This document shows, one piece after another, positions 7,496 to 17,376 of a DNA stretch of 64,000 nucleotides. Position numbers and translations under genes: made by a program. The stretch is taken from positions 49,387 to 113,386 of the forward strand of contig NZ_JAIUHR010000019.1 in assembly GCF_020165195.1 (NCBI RefSeq), read 5' to 3'. Under the pieces are notes generated by a model. It ran no database searches, was not told the origin of the DNA, and saw nothing but the letters and a program-made list of their open reading frames with translations. Within the stretch, counting starts at the first letter, position 1; the number at the start of each line of letters is the position of its first letter. Origin of the DNA: Mesorhizobium sp. CA14 (GTDB lineage Bacteria; Pseudomonadota; Alphaproteobacteria; Rhizobiales; Rhizobiaceae).

Positions 7496-8785
7496 GTGAA
7501 CCAGCACCATGTTTCGAACGCGCAGGAGGGCGCCGCCTCGTTCCCGGTCGAGAAAATCCGCGCCATGTTTCCGGCGCTTGGCCAAGCCGGCGACTTCATC
7601 TTCATGGACAACGCCGCCGGCGCGCAGATTCCGCAAAGCGTGCTCGACGCTGTGACCAACCATCTGGTGGGACACAATGTGCAGCGCGGCGGCCGCTACG
7701 GCCGCAGCGTCACGGTCGACCAGTCGGTCGCCGACGCACGGACAAGCGTCGCGCTGCTGATCAATGCCTATAGTCCGTCCGAAATCTGCTTCGGCATGAA
7801 CGCCACCTCGTTCATCCGCCTTGTCAGCCTCGGCATCGGCCAGATGCTTTCGAAAGATGGGGAACGCAACGAGATCGTCGTCACCGATATGGATCACGAC
7901 GCCAACATCGCCACATGGCTGGCGCTGGAATCCGCCGGCGCCAAGTTCAAATGGTGGCGCATGCGCGAGGACGGCAATCTGCATGTCGACGACCTCCAGC
8001 CGCTGATGTCGGAGCGCACCCGGCTCGTCGCCTGCACGGTGACCGCGCATTCCATCGGCTCGATCGTCGATGTCGCTTCGGTCGCCAGGATCGCGCATGC
8101 GGCCGGCGCGGAAGTGTTCCTCGACAGCGTGCATTACGGGCCGCACGGGCTGATCGACGTGCAGGCCTGGGGCTGCGACTATCTCGTCTGCTCCGGCTAC
8201 AAGAATTTCTCACCACATATGGGCTTCCTGTGGGGCCGCTTCGAAACGCTGAAGCGGCTGCCGACCTTCCGCGAGGACTTCATTCCCGACGAGCCGCCCT
8301 ACAAGGTCGAGGCCGGCACCTTCATCTATGAGAATGTCTCCGGCATGGACGCGGCGGTGCGCTACCTGGAATCGGTCGGCCGCAATTTCCTGCCCGAAAA
8401 CAACCGCTCGCGCCGCGACAACATCGTCGCCGGCATGAACGCCATCCGCGACTACGAGGTGATGCTGGCGCGCGAGATGCTGAAGGTGCTGAAGGATTGC
8501 AATGCCACCATCTACGGCGTCGCAGACGAGGCGCACATCCACGAGCGCGTGCCGACCTTCTGCTTCAACATCGGCAAGCTGCCGCCGCAGCGGATCGTCG
8601 AGGAGATGGCCGCCATGCAGATCGGTATCCGCGACGGCCACATGTATGCGCCGCGGCTGATGAAGCGGCTAAACCTGTCGATGGACAGCGGCGCCATTCG
8701 CGCCTCGCTGGTGCATTACAACACGGTCGAGGAAGTGCGCCGGTTTGGGGAAGCGCTGCGGGCGATTGTCGCCAAGCTGTCGTAG
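7496..8785 (+). CDS. Class V PLP enzyme, cysteine-desulfurase-like without the catalytic cysteine
   Basis: Fold-type I PLP enzyme of 429 residues related to the SufS/CsdA-like VC1184 group. Lys236 in CSGYKNF is the probable PLP lysine, with Asp210 and His213 in LDSVHYG. Desulfurases carry the persulfide Cys in a GHHCAMPLM-type loop; the corresponding GHMYAPRLM here has Tyr384. A desulfurase role is therefore unlikely; aminotransferase, lyase or epimerase chemistry is possible. The GTG at 7496 follows GAAGGAG with good spacing. It is the last gene of the importer operon and converges on the peptide-transport operon. Confidence 0.8.
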   Translation: MNQHHVSNAQEGAASFPVEKIRAMFPALGQAGDFIFMDNAAGAQIPQSVLDAVTNHLVGHNVQRGGRYGRSVTVDQSVADARTSVALLINAYSPSEICFGMNATSFIRLVSLGIGQMLSKDGERNEIVVTDMDHDANIATWLALESAGAKFKWWRMREDGNLHVDDLQPLMSERTRLVACTVTAHSIGSIVDVASVARIAHAAGAEVFLDSVHYGPHGLIDVQAWGCDYLVCSGYKNFSPHMGFLWGRFETLKRLPTFREDFIPDEPPYKVEAGTFIYENVSGMDAAVRYLESVGRNFLPENNRSRRDNIVAGMNAIRDYEVMLAREMLKVLKDCNATIYGVADEAHIHERVPTFCFNIGKLPPQRIVEEMAAMQIGIRDGHMYAPRLMKRLNLSMDSGAIRASLVHYNTVEEVRRFGEALRAIVAKLS

Positions 8786-8806
8786 GCGGAGCGCAATTAG
8801 CTCGGC

Positions 8807-8867
8807 GTCGTCATCCACGGGCGGAGCAAGGAGCGAAGCGACGCGGCGCAGACCGAGGATGACGAAT
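8807..8867. repeat. Palindromic intergenic element between convergent genes
   Basis: TCGTCATCC (8808-8816) pairs with GGATGACGA (8857-8865) around a GC-rich stretch containing GGAGCAAGGAGCGAAGCGACGC. It lies between the ends of two convergent transcripts, so it may act as a two-way terminator or mRNA 3' end, though it lacks a T-tract. Confidence 0.6.
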
Positions 8868-8874
8868 TCCGGGC

Positions 8875-9698
<824 letters not shown>

Positions 9699-9702
<4 letters not shown>

Positions 9703-10549
9703 GCGCCGGCTCCTGAAGGCGCGGGCTCGAACAGCATGTCGGACACGGTCGGCAGCCGATCGCCGACGGCGTTCTCCGGCAGCGCGGAGAGCAGCGCGCG
9801 CGTGTAGTTGCTCTTCGGCGATTCAAAGAGCGACAGCACGTCGGCCTCTTCCATCTTGCGGCCCTTGTACTGGACGATGACGCGGTCGGCGGTTTCGGCC
9901 ACCACGCCCATATTGTGGGTGATCATGATCAGGCCCATGCCGTATTTGGCCTGCAGCGAGACCAGCAGGTCGAGGATCTGCTTCTGGATGGTGACGTCGA
10001 GCGCGGTGGTCGGCTCGTCGGCGATCAACAGCTTCGGATTGCAGGCGATCGCCATGGCGATCATGACGCGCTGGCACTGGCCGCCCGACATCTGGTGCGG
10101 GAAGGAATTCAGCCGCTCCTCCGGTTCGGGAATGCCGACCTGCTTGAAAAGCTCGATGGCGCGGGCCCGGCGCTGGGCCTTGTCCATGCCCATATGGAAG
10201 CGCAGCACTTCCTCGATCTGGAAGCCGACGGTGAAGCACGGGTTGAGGCTGGCGATCGGCTCCTGGAAGATCATGGCAATGTCCTTGCCGATGATCTTGC
10301 GGCGGTCGGCCGGGCTGATCTTCAAAAGGTCGCGCCCGTTGAAGGTCATGTGATCGGCGGTGACGGTGGCCGTCCAGGGCAAGAGGCCCATCACGGCCAG
10401 CATCGACACCGACTTGCCGGAGCCGGATTCGCCGACAATGGCGAGCACCTCGCGCTCGTCGACATGGAGCGAGACGCCGTCGACGGCGCGGAACGGGCCG
10501 GACGCGGTCTGGAATTCGACGACGAGGTTCTGGATGTCGAGCAGCGCCA

Positions 10550-10550
<1 letters not shown>
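9699..10550 (-). CDS. dppD: Peptide ABC transporter ATP-binding protein (DppD-like)
   Basis: ATPase of 283 residues, partner of the DppF-like subunit. Walker A GESGSGKSV, signature MSGGQCQRV, Walker B LLIADEPTTALDV and MITHNMGVV are visible. The ATG at 10550 overlaps the stop of the dppC-like gene as ATGA; a GTG one codon earlier is also in frame. The C-terminus has the YTRALLSALPE motif usual for oligopeptide ATPases, which often bind an Fe-S cluster there, though I cannot confirm the cysteines. Confidence 0.93.
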
Positions 10551-11458
<908 letters not shown>

Positions 11459-12466
11459 TTATGCCGCCCTGATGCGTGGGTTGATGACGGCATAGAGCAC
11501 ATCGACGATGAGGTTCACCGCCATGACGATGAGGGCGATCAAAAGCAGACCCGACTGCACGACGACATAGTCGCGCTTGAAGATGGAATCGACCATCCAT
11601 TTGCCGATGCCAGGCCAAGCGAAGATAGTCTCGGTGAGAATGGCGCCGGCGAGCAGCGTGCCGACCTGCAGGCCAATGGTGGTGACGACGGGAATCAACG
11701 CGTTGCGCAGCGCGTGCACGCCGATGACGCGCGCCGCCGAAAGGCCCTTGGCGCGCGCGGTGCGGACATAGTCCTCGCCCAGCACCTCGAGCATGGCCGA
11801 GCGCGTCTGGCGCGCGATCACCGCCAGCGGAATGGTGCCGAGCACGATCGCCGGCAGGACGAGATGGCTGAGCGCAGAGCGGAACGCATCCCATTTGCCA
11901 TGGAGGAGGCTGTCGATGGTCATGAAGCCGGTGATCGGCTTGAAGAAGAACTGCAGGCCGATGCGGCCCGAGACCGGCGTCCAGCCGAGATAGCCGGAAA
12001 AGAAGATGATGAGCAGCAGGCCCCACCAGAAGATCGGCATCGAATAGCCGACAAGCGCGGTGCCCATCAGCGATTGATCGAACCATGAGCCGCGCTTGAC
12101 GGCGGCGAAGATGCCGGCCGGGATGCCGAGCACCATGGCGAAGATCATGGCGAAGAAGGACAGTTCCAGCGTCGCCGGGAAGAGCGTCTTGAACTCCTCG
12201 AGAACCGGGCGCTTGGACGAGATGGAAACGCCGAAATCGCCGGTGGCGACCTCACCGACATAGCGCGCATACTGCTCCCAGATCGGCAGATTGTAGCCGA
12301 ACTGTTCCTTGAGCTCTTCGTAGCGGGCGGGGGCGACGCCATGCTCGCCGGCCATGGCGAGGATCGGATCGCCCGGCAGCAGCCGGACAAAGGCGAAGGC
12401 GCAGATGGTGATGCCGACCAGGGTCGGGATCAGGAGGGCGATTTTGTTGAGAAGGTATCGGAGCAT
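11459..12466 (-). CDS. dppB: Peptide ABC transporter permease (DppB-like)
   Basis: Inner-membrane permease of 335 residues starting MLRYLLNKIALLIPTL, the classical DppB/OppB N-terminus, which is why the ATG at 12466 was chosen over upstream codons. LLPGDPI and later RTARAKGLSAARVIGVHALRN (EAA loop, here described as residues around 230-255) identify the family. It is separated from the binding-protein gene by a GC-rich hairpin at 12479-12506, which may lower its expression relative to the binding protein. Confidence 0.92.
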   Translation of the reverse strand: MLRYLLNKIALLIPTLVGITICAFAFVRLLPGDPILAMAGEHGVAPARYEELKEQFGYNLPIWEQYARYVGEVATGDFGVSISSKRPVLEEFKTLFPATLELSFFAMIFAMVLGIPAGIFAAVKRGSWFDQSLMGTALVGYSMPIFWWGLLLIIFFSGYLGWTPVSGRIGLQFFFKPITGFMTIDSLLHGKWDAFRSALSHLVLPAIVLGTIPLAVIARQTRSAMLEVLGEDYVRTARAKGLSAARVIGVHALRNALIPVVTTIGLQVGTLLAGAILTETIFAWPGIGKWMVDSIFKRDYVVVQSGLLLIALIVMAVNLIVDVLYAVINPRIRAA

Positions 12467-12478
12467 ATCAAATGGAAT

Positions 12479-12506
12479 GGGGCGGCGCTGGACGTTGCGC
12501 CGCCCC
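12479..12506 (-). promoter_or_regulatory. Intercistronic hairpin between dppA and dppB
   Basis: GGGGCGGCGC and GCGCCGCCCC form perfect 10-base arms around an 8-base loop, with no T-tract. Read on the minus strand it follows the binding-protein gene. It probably stabilises the upstream message and limits readthrough into the permease genes. Confidence 0.7.
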
Positions 12507-12516
12507 GTTCGCAATA

Positions 12517-14115
12517 TTACTCGGACTTGTCAACGCCGTCGAAACGGTGAATGCCGAGCGGGTCCATCTTGAAACCGGTGACATTGTTGCGAACGACCGC
12601 GTAGACCTGGCTGTGAGCCAGAAGGAATGCGGGCGCTTGCTTGGCGAAGATCACCTGCGCCTGCTCATAGAGCTTGGTGCGCTCGGCCTGGTCGCTGGTC
12701 TTCTTGGCCTTCTGGATCAGGTCTTCGAAGTCCTTGTCGCACCAGCTGGAGTAGTTCGAGACGCCGATGGCGGAGCAGGCGAAGAGCGTGGCGAAGAAGT
12801 TGTCCGGATCGCCGTTGTCGCCGGTCCAGCCAATCTGGAAGGCGCCTGGCCGATCCTTCTTCTTGCCTTCCTCACGATATTTCGTCCACTCGTAGTTGAC
12901 GATGTTGGCCTTGACGCCGACCTTGGCCCAGTCGGCCTGGATCAGCTCGGCGGCGCGCTGGAAGTTCGGGTTGTAAGGACGGACGCGGTCGGAAGCCCAA
13001 AGCTGGATCTCCTTCAGCCCGGCATCGGCCAGCACTTTCTTGGCCGCTTCCGGATTGTAGGTGTCGGTCTTCACGTCCTTGTTCCACGACCACATGGTCG
13101 GCGGGATCAGGTTTTCGGCAGGCGTGGCGCCGGCATCCTGGAACAGCGACTTGATCAAAGCCTCCCGGTCGATGGCCTGGTTGAGCGCATGGCGCACTTC
13201 CGGCTTGTCGAGCGGCGGGATGGTGGTGTTGTAGCTCATATAGCCGATGTTAAGGCCGGCCTGGTCGAGCAGGGTAACGTCCTTGTTGGCCTTGATGGTG
13301 GCGATGTCGGCCGGATTCGGATAGGGAGCCACATCGCATTCGCCGGCCAGCACCTTCTGAATGCGGGCGGTCGCGTCAGGCGTGATGGCGAAGACGAGAT
13401 CGTCGATCTTTTCCTTGCCCTTGAAGTAGTCGGGATTGGCCGCGTAGCGGATGACCGAATCCAGCTGGTAGTCGACGAACTGGAACGGACCGGTGCCGAC
13501 CGGCTTGGTCGAGAAGTCGGCCATCTTGCCGTCCTTCTGGAGCTGGTCGGCATATTCCTTCGATACGATCGAAGCGAAATCCATGCCGAGATTGGCCAGC
13601 ATCGGCGCGTTCGGCTCGGTCAGCGTCAGCTTGACGGTGAGGTCATCGACCTTCTCCCACTTGGCGACATATTTCGGCATGTCCATGCCGGTGTAATAGT
13701 CCCAGGTGAGGTTCGGCAGATACTTGTCGCCGTTCCACGGATTCTGCTTGTTGAACTGGCGATCGAAGGAGAAGACGACGTCATCGGCGTTGAGGTCGCG
13801 CGTCGGCTTGAAATAGTCGGTGGTCTGGAACTTCACGCCCGGATGCAGATGGAAAGTATAGACCAGGCCATCGTCGGAAATCTCCCACTTGTCGGCAAGA
13901 CCGGGCTCGATCTCGGTGCCACCGTGCTTGAATTCGACCAGTCGCGAATAGACGGTGCGCGAAGACGCGTCGAAGTCGTTACCGCCGGTCGTCGTACCGG
14001 GATCGAAATTGGCCGGCGACGCTTCCGAGCAATAAACGAGCGTCTTGGCACTGGCCATGCCGCTGAGGACGCTTGCAGCCAGCAACGCGGCTGCAAAAGT
14101 CATTGTCTTTTTCAT
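12517..14115 (-). CDS. dppA: Peptide ABC transporter, periplasmic binding protein (DppA-like)
   Basis: Family 5 solute-binding protein of 532 residues. The signal peptide MKKTMTFAAALLAASVLSG ends near MASA, and the mature protein begins KTLVYCSEASPANFDPG, as in DppA. TYSRLVEFKHG-type and FHLHPGVKFQTT motifs are typical. It should capture dipeptides or similar ligands (heme-precursor or opine uptake also occurs in this family) and deliver them to the DppBCDF complex downstream. It is the first gene of the operon and has a 364-base upstream region shared with a divergent gene. Confidence 0.93.
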   Translation of the reverse strand: MKKTMTFAAALLAASVLSGMASAKTLVYCSEASPANFDPGTTTGGNDFDASSRTVYSRLVEFKHGGTEIEPGLADKWEISDDGLVYTFHLHPGVKFQTTDYFKPTRDLNADDVVFSFDRQFNKQNPWNGDKYLPNLTWDYYTGMDMPKYVAKWEKVDDLTVKLTLTEPNAPMLANLGMDFASIVSKEYADQLQKDGKMADFSTKPVGTGPFQFVDYQLDSVIRYAANPDYFKGKEKIDDLVFAITPDATARIQKVLAGECDVAPYPNPADIATIKANKDVTLLDQAGLNIGYMSYNTTIPPLDKPEVRHALNQAIDREALIKSLFQDAGATPAENLIPPTMWSWNKDVKTDTYNPEAAKKVLADAGLKEIQLWASDRVRPYNPNFQRAAELIQADWAKVGVKANIVNYEWTKYREEGKKKDRPGAFQIGWTGDNGDPDNFFATLFACSAIGVSNYSSWCDKDFEDLIQKAKKTSDQAERTKLYEQAQVIFAKQAPAFLLAHSQVYAVVRNNVTGFKMDPLGIHRFDGVDKSE

Positions 14116-14479
14116 TGAGCACTCCCTGATGTTCTCTCAAGCCCCTCTATCAGGCTCGCGAAGGGCGCATATAAGCACCGTTTCTTCGCCTTTGGAACAC
14201 CTCGTTTGCGTACCCCATGGGAAGCAGGAAAAGAATCTATTCTTTGCTCGGATCGCAGAAAAAACGAGTAGTTTTTTCTGCTCACGACATTGTTAACGAT
14301 GGCAATTTTTTATTGATCGACCGCCTTTCGAAATGGCGGCGCGAGGCATGCCTGCCCGGGATCGCCCGCCGCCCAGGCACGATGCGGGAGGCGAGCAAAG
14401 CACAGATTTCGACGGCAAATCTTTCCCCGGATGCCGCAGGGGCAAGGCTTGCACGGTCGCCGATAGAGGCAATACATAG
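14116..14479. promoter_or_regulatory. Divergent regulatory region with a perfect A/T-rich dyad
   Basis: This gap separates the leftward peptide-transport operon from the rightward acyl-CoA synthetase gene. A perfect inverted repeat, GCAGAAAAAAC (14255-14265) and GTTTTTTCTGC (14271-14281), encloses GAGTA. The A- and T-runs would let it act as a two-way intrinsic terminator or as an operator; since both neighbours start here, an operator is the simpler reading. The sequence is clearly AT-richer than its surroundings. No small gene with a convincing start was found. Confidence 0.5.
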
Positions 14480-14572
14480 ATGATGGGTGGGATTTCCCGG
14501 AAAATCCGCGACGGCGTGGAGGACGCTTCCCTGGAAGCGGGCGCCGAGATCGAAGGCGACAGGGAGAGACAG

Positions 14573-16519
14573 GTGGCAAAAGCAGCCAAGACGACAGCCC
14601 CGGCGAAAGCAAAGGCCAAGGCCGCCGCCGAAAGCGATGCGCCCAAGGCCGTGAAAGCGGCTGCCGCGCCAAAGAGGAAGACGGCTGCCAAGGCAGCGCC
14701 CACGAAGGCAGCCGCAAAGCCGGCCAGTGCCAAACCCGCGGCGGCAAAGACCAAGGCCGCAGCCGCGAAAGTGGACAGGCTAGCCACCGCCAGGCCTGCC
14801 TCGAAGGGCTTGCCGAAGGCGATCACCGAGCTCACCGTCGGCCTGCCGCAAAAGCCGTGGCTGAAAAGCTATCCGAAGAACATGCCGGCCGAGATCGGCG
14901 CCCTGCCCTACAAGTCCATCGGCGAGTTCCTCGTCGGCGCCTGCAAGCAATTCGCCAGGCGGCCGGCTTTCGTGTGCATGGGCAAGTCGATCACCTATGC
15001 CGAGGTCGAACGACTGTCGGCCGCGTTCGGCGCCTATCTGCAGGCGAGAGGTCTGGAGAAGGGCGCGCGCGTGGCGCTGATGATGCCGAACGTGCTGCAA
15101 TATCCGGTGGCGATGATGGGCATATTGCGCGCCGGCTACACCGTGGTGAACGTCAACCCGCTCTACACGCCGCGCGAACTGGAACACCAGTTGAAGGATT
15201 CCGGCGCGCAGGCGATCGTCATCCTCGAAAACTTCGCCGGCACGCTGCAGGCGGTGATCGCCAGGACGCCAGTCAAGCACGTCATCGTTGCCGCCATGGG
15301 CGACATGCTGGGCGGACTTAAGGGCGCCATCGTCAACCTCGTGGTGCGGCGGGTGAAGAAGATGGTTCCGGCATGGTCGCTGCCCGGCCATGTCAAATTC
15401 AACGCCGTGCTCAAGACCGGATCGAGCATCGCCTTCAAGCCACCCACGATCTCCGGCGACGACATCGCCTTCCTGCAATATACGGGCGGCACCACCGGCG
15501 TCTCGAAGGGCGCTGTGCTGCTGCACCGCAACGTGCTGTCGAATGTCGCGCAAAATTCGCTGTGGGTGGAGGACGCCTATACGGTGAAGCCAAAGCCGGC
15601 GCATCTCAACTTCATCTGCGCGCTGCCGCTCTATCACATCTTCGCGCTGACGGTGAACGCGCTGATGGGCATGCAGCAGGGCGCGCAGAACGTGCTGATC
15701 CCCAACCCGCGCGACATCTCGGGCTTTGTCAAGGAATTGGCGAAATACCCGATGCACATCTTTCCCGGCCTCAACACGCTGTTCAACGCGCTGCTCAACA
15801 ATGAGGATTTCCGCAAGCTGGACTTCAAGCCGCTGATCCTGACGCTGGGCGGTGGCATGGCGGTTCAGAAGGGCGTCGCCGAACGCTGGAAGGCGCTGAC
15901 CGGCTGCCCGGTGAGCGAAGGCTACGGACTGTCCGAAACCTCGCCGGTGGCGACCGCCAACAAATTCAGTTCGGCCGATTTCACCGGCACGATCGGCCTG
16001 CCGCTGCCTTCGACAGAAATCGCCATCCGCGACGATGACGGCAACAACGTGCCGCTCGGCGAAATCGGCGAAATCTGCATTCGCGGCCCGCAGGTGATGG
16101 CCGGCTACTGGAACCGGCCCGACGAGACCGCCAAGGTGATGACCAAGGACGGCTTCTTCAAATCCGGCGACATGGGCCTCATGGACGAGCGCGGCTACAC
16201 CAAGATCGTCGACCGCAAGAAGGACATGATCCTCGTCTCCGGTTTCAACGTCTACCCGAACGAATTGGAAGAGGTGGTGGCGCATCACCCCGGCGTGCTG
16301 GAAGTGGCGGCGATCGGCGTGCCGGACGAGCATTCGGGCGAGGTGCCTAAATTGTTCGTGGTCAAGAAGGACCCGGCGCTCACCGTCGAGACGCTGATGG
16401 TCTACTGCCGCGAGAACCTGACCGGCTACAAGCGGCCGAGATTTATCGAGTTCCGCACCGAGCTGCCGAAAACGCCAGTCGGCAAGATCCTGCGGCGCGC
16501 GCTGCGGGACCAGGCTTGA
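14573..16519 (+). CDS. Long-chain acyl-CoA synthetase (FadD-like) with H1-like N-terminus
   Basis: Adenylate-forming ligase activating a fatty acid to acyl-CoA. The P-loop is YTGGTTGVSKGA, followed by GYGLSETSP, FFKSGDMG and DRKKDMILVSGFNVYPNE, with the catalytic lysine in PKTPVGKILRR. Before the ligase domain are about 70 residues made almost only of Ala, Lys and Pro, like histone H1 tails or rhizobial basic DNA-binding tails. The GTG at 14573 has AGGGAGAG upstream; an ATG at 14480 would add 31 residues. It overlaps the methyltransferase gene. Confident about the ligase, less about the start and tail role. Confidence 0.9.
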   Translation: MAKAAKTTAPAKAKAKAAAESDAPKAVKAAAAPKRKTAAKAAPTKAAAKPASAKPAAAKTKAAAAKVDRLATARPASKGLPKAITELTVGLPQKPWLKSYPKNMPAEIGALPYKSIGEFLVGACKQFARRPAFVCMGKSITYAEVERLSAAFGAYLQARGLEKGARVALMMPNVLQYPVAMMGILRAGYTVVNVNPLYTPRELEHQLKDSGAQAIVILENFAGTLQAVIARTPVKHVIVAAMGDMLGGLKGAIVNLVVRRVKKMVPAWSLPGHVKFNAVLKTGSSIAFKPPTISGDDIAFLQYTGGTTGVSKGAVLLHRNVLSNVAQNSLWVEDAYTVKPKPAHLNFICALPLYHIFALTVNALMGMQQGAQNVLIPNPRDISGFVKELAKYPMHIFPGLNTLFNALLNNEDFRKLDFKPLILTLGGGMAVQKGVAERWKALTGCPVSEGYGLSETSPVATANKFSSADFTGTIGLPLPSTEIAIRDDDGNNVPLGEIGEICIRGPQVMAGYWNRPDETAKVMTKDGFFKSGDMGLMDERGYTKIVDRKKDMILVSGFNVYPNELEEVVAHHPGVLEVAAIGVPDEHSGEVPKLFVVKKDPALTVETLMVYCRENLTGYKRPRFIEFRTELPKTPVGKILRRALRDQA

Positions 16520-17229
16520 GCGATTATTCCGCCGGCAAGACGCGGGAGCGAGGCAAGCGGCTCGATCCGGCGGACTTCATCAAGGCGAACATGCGGCTGG
16601 TGCCGGTGCCGTCAGTGCCGGAGGTCCGGCTTTATCAGGCGCATCCCGGCAGCGGCCTGCGCCGGCTGCTCGAACCAGATGACGACAGTGGCGGGGTCGC
16701 GGCCGAGCCACAGCCGCCTTATTGGGCCTATGCCTGGGCCGGCGGCGCCGTGCTGGCGCGCTATGTCCTCGACAGGCCATCGATCGTTGCCGGCAAACGC
16801 GTGCTCGACCTCGGCGCCGGGTCCGGGTTGGTCGGCATCGCCGCGGCAAAAGCCGGGGCGCGCGCGGTGATCGCGGCGGAGATCGACGGCAACGGCGTGG
16901 TGGCGCTCCGCCTCAATGCGGAAGCTAACGGCGTCGCCATCGAGATACGCGACGAGGACGTCACCGACGGCCCGCCGCCGGCGGTCGACCTGGTGCTCGC
17001 TGGCGACGTTTTTTACGCACAGGATGTCGGACAGCGGATGATGCCGTTCCTCGATCGCTGCCTCACTGCCGGCATCGATGTGCTGGTCGGCGATCCCGGC
17101 CGCGCCTGGCTGCCCAGACTGCGGCTTTGCCTGCTCGGAGAATATCACGTGCCGGATGTCGGCGGAAACGGCGGCAGCGAGCCCAGGCCCAGCGCGGTGT
17201 TCGCCTTTGTCCCGACAAAGGGCGACTAA
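16516..17229 (+). CDS. Protein methyltransferase, ETF-beta lysine methyltransferase-like
   Basis: SAM-dependent seven-beta-strand methyltransferase of 237 residues. Motif I is VLDLGAGSGLVGIAAAKAGA and post-I is the acidic AAEIDGNG. The segments PYWAYAWAGG, GDVFYAQD and VLVGDPGRAW match, from memory, the PYWA, DxFY and IGDPGR motifs of METTL20/ETF-beta methyltransferase, whose bacterial homologue modifies ETF-beta and ribosomal L7/L12. The TTG start overlaps the FadD stop, implying coupling; a later start is possible. Its place after an acyl-CoA synthetase suits a role in tuning electron transfer from acyl-CoA dehydrogenases. Confidence 0.8.
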   Translation: MSDYSAGKTRERGKRLDPADFIKANMRLVPVPSVPEVRLYQAHPGSGLRRLLEPDDDSGGVAAEPQPPYWAYAWAGGAVLARYVLDRPSIVAGKRVLDLGAGSGLVGIAAAKAGARAVIAAEIDGNGVVALRLNAEANGVAIEIRDEDVTDGPPPAVDLVLAGDVFYAQDVGQRMMPFLDRCLTAGIDVLVGDPGRAWLPRLRLCLLGEYHVPDVGGNGGSEPRPSAVFAFVPTKGD

Positions 17230-17294
17230 GGAGTCCAGCAATCGCCCCTCGCCGCATATCGGGCCACGGGTCATTCAGCACTTTCTTATTCATG

Positions 17295-17317
17295 GTTCCG
17301 AGAGCAAAGCTCGGAAC
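17295..17317 (+). other. Small stem-loop before the hydrolase gene
   Basis: GTTCCGAG and CTCGGAAC (8-base arms, 7-base loop) lie in the 147-base gap after the methyltransferase gene. There is no T-tract directly after it. It may be the mRNA 3' end of the upstream operon or mark the edge of an acquired segment. Confidence 0.4.
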
Positions 17318-17376
17318 AGGAACCAGCTAAACCCGTTTTACCAGTTCTAGCGGATAGAACGAAAAACGGAGAAGTC

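Noticed and set aside
12472..14118. A 548-codon plus-strand open frame opposite the peptide binding-protein gene.
   Set aside because: It is a shadow frame of dppA; the minus-strand product has a signal peptide and family motifs, the plus-strand one has none.
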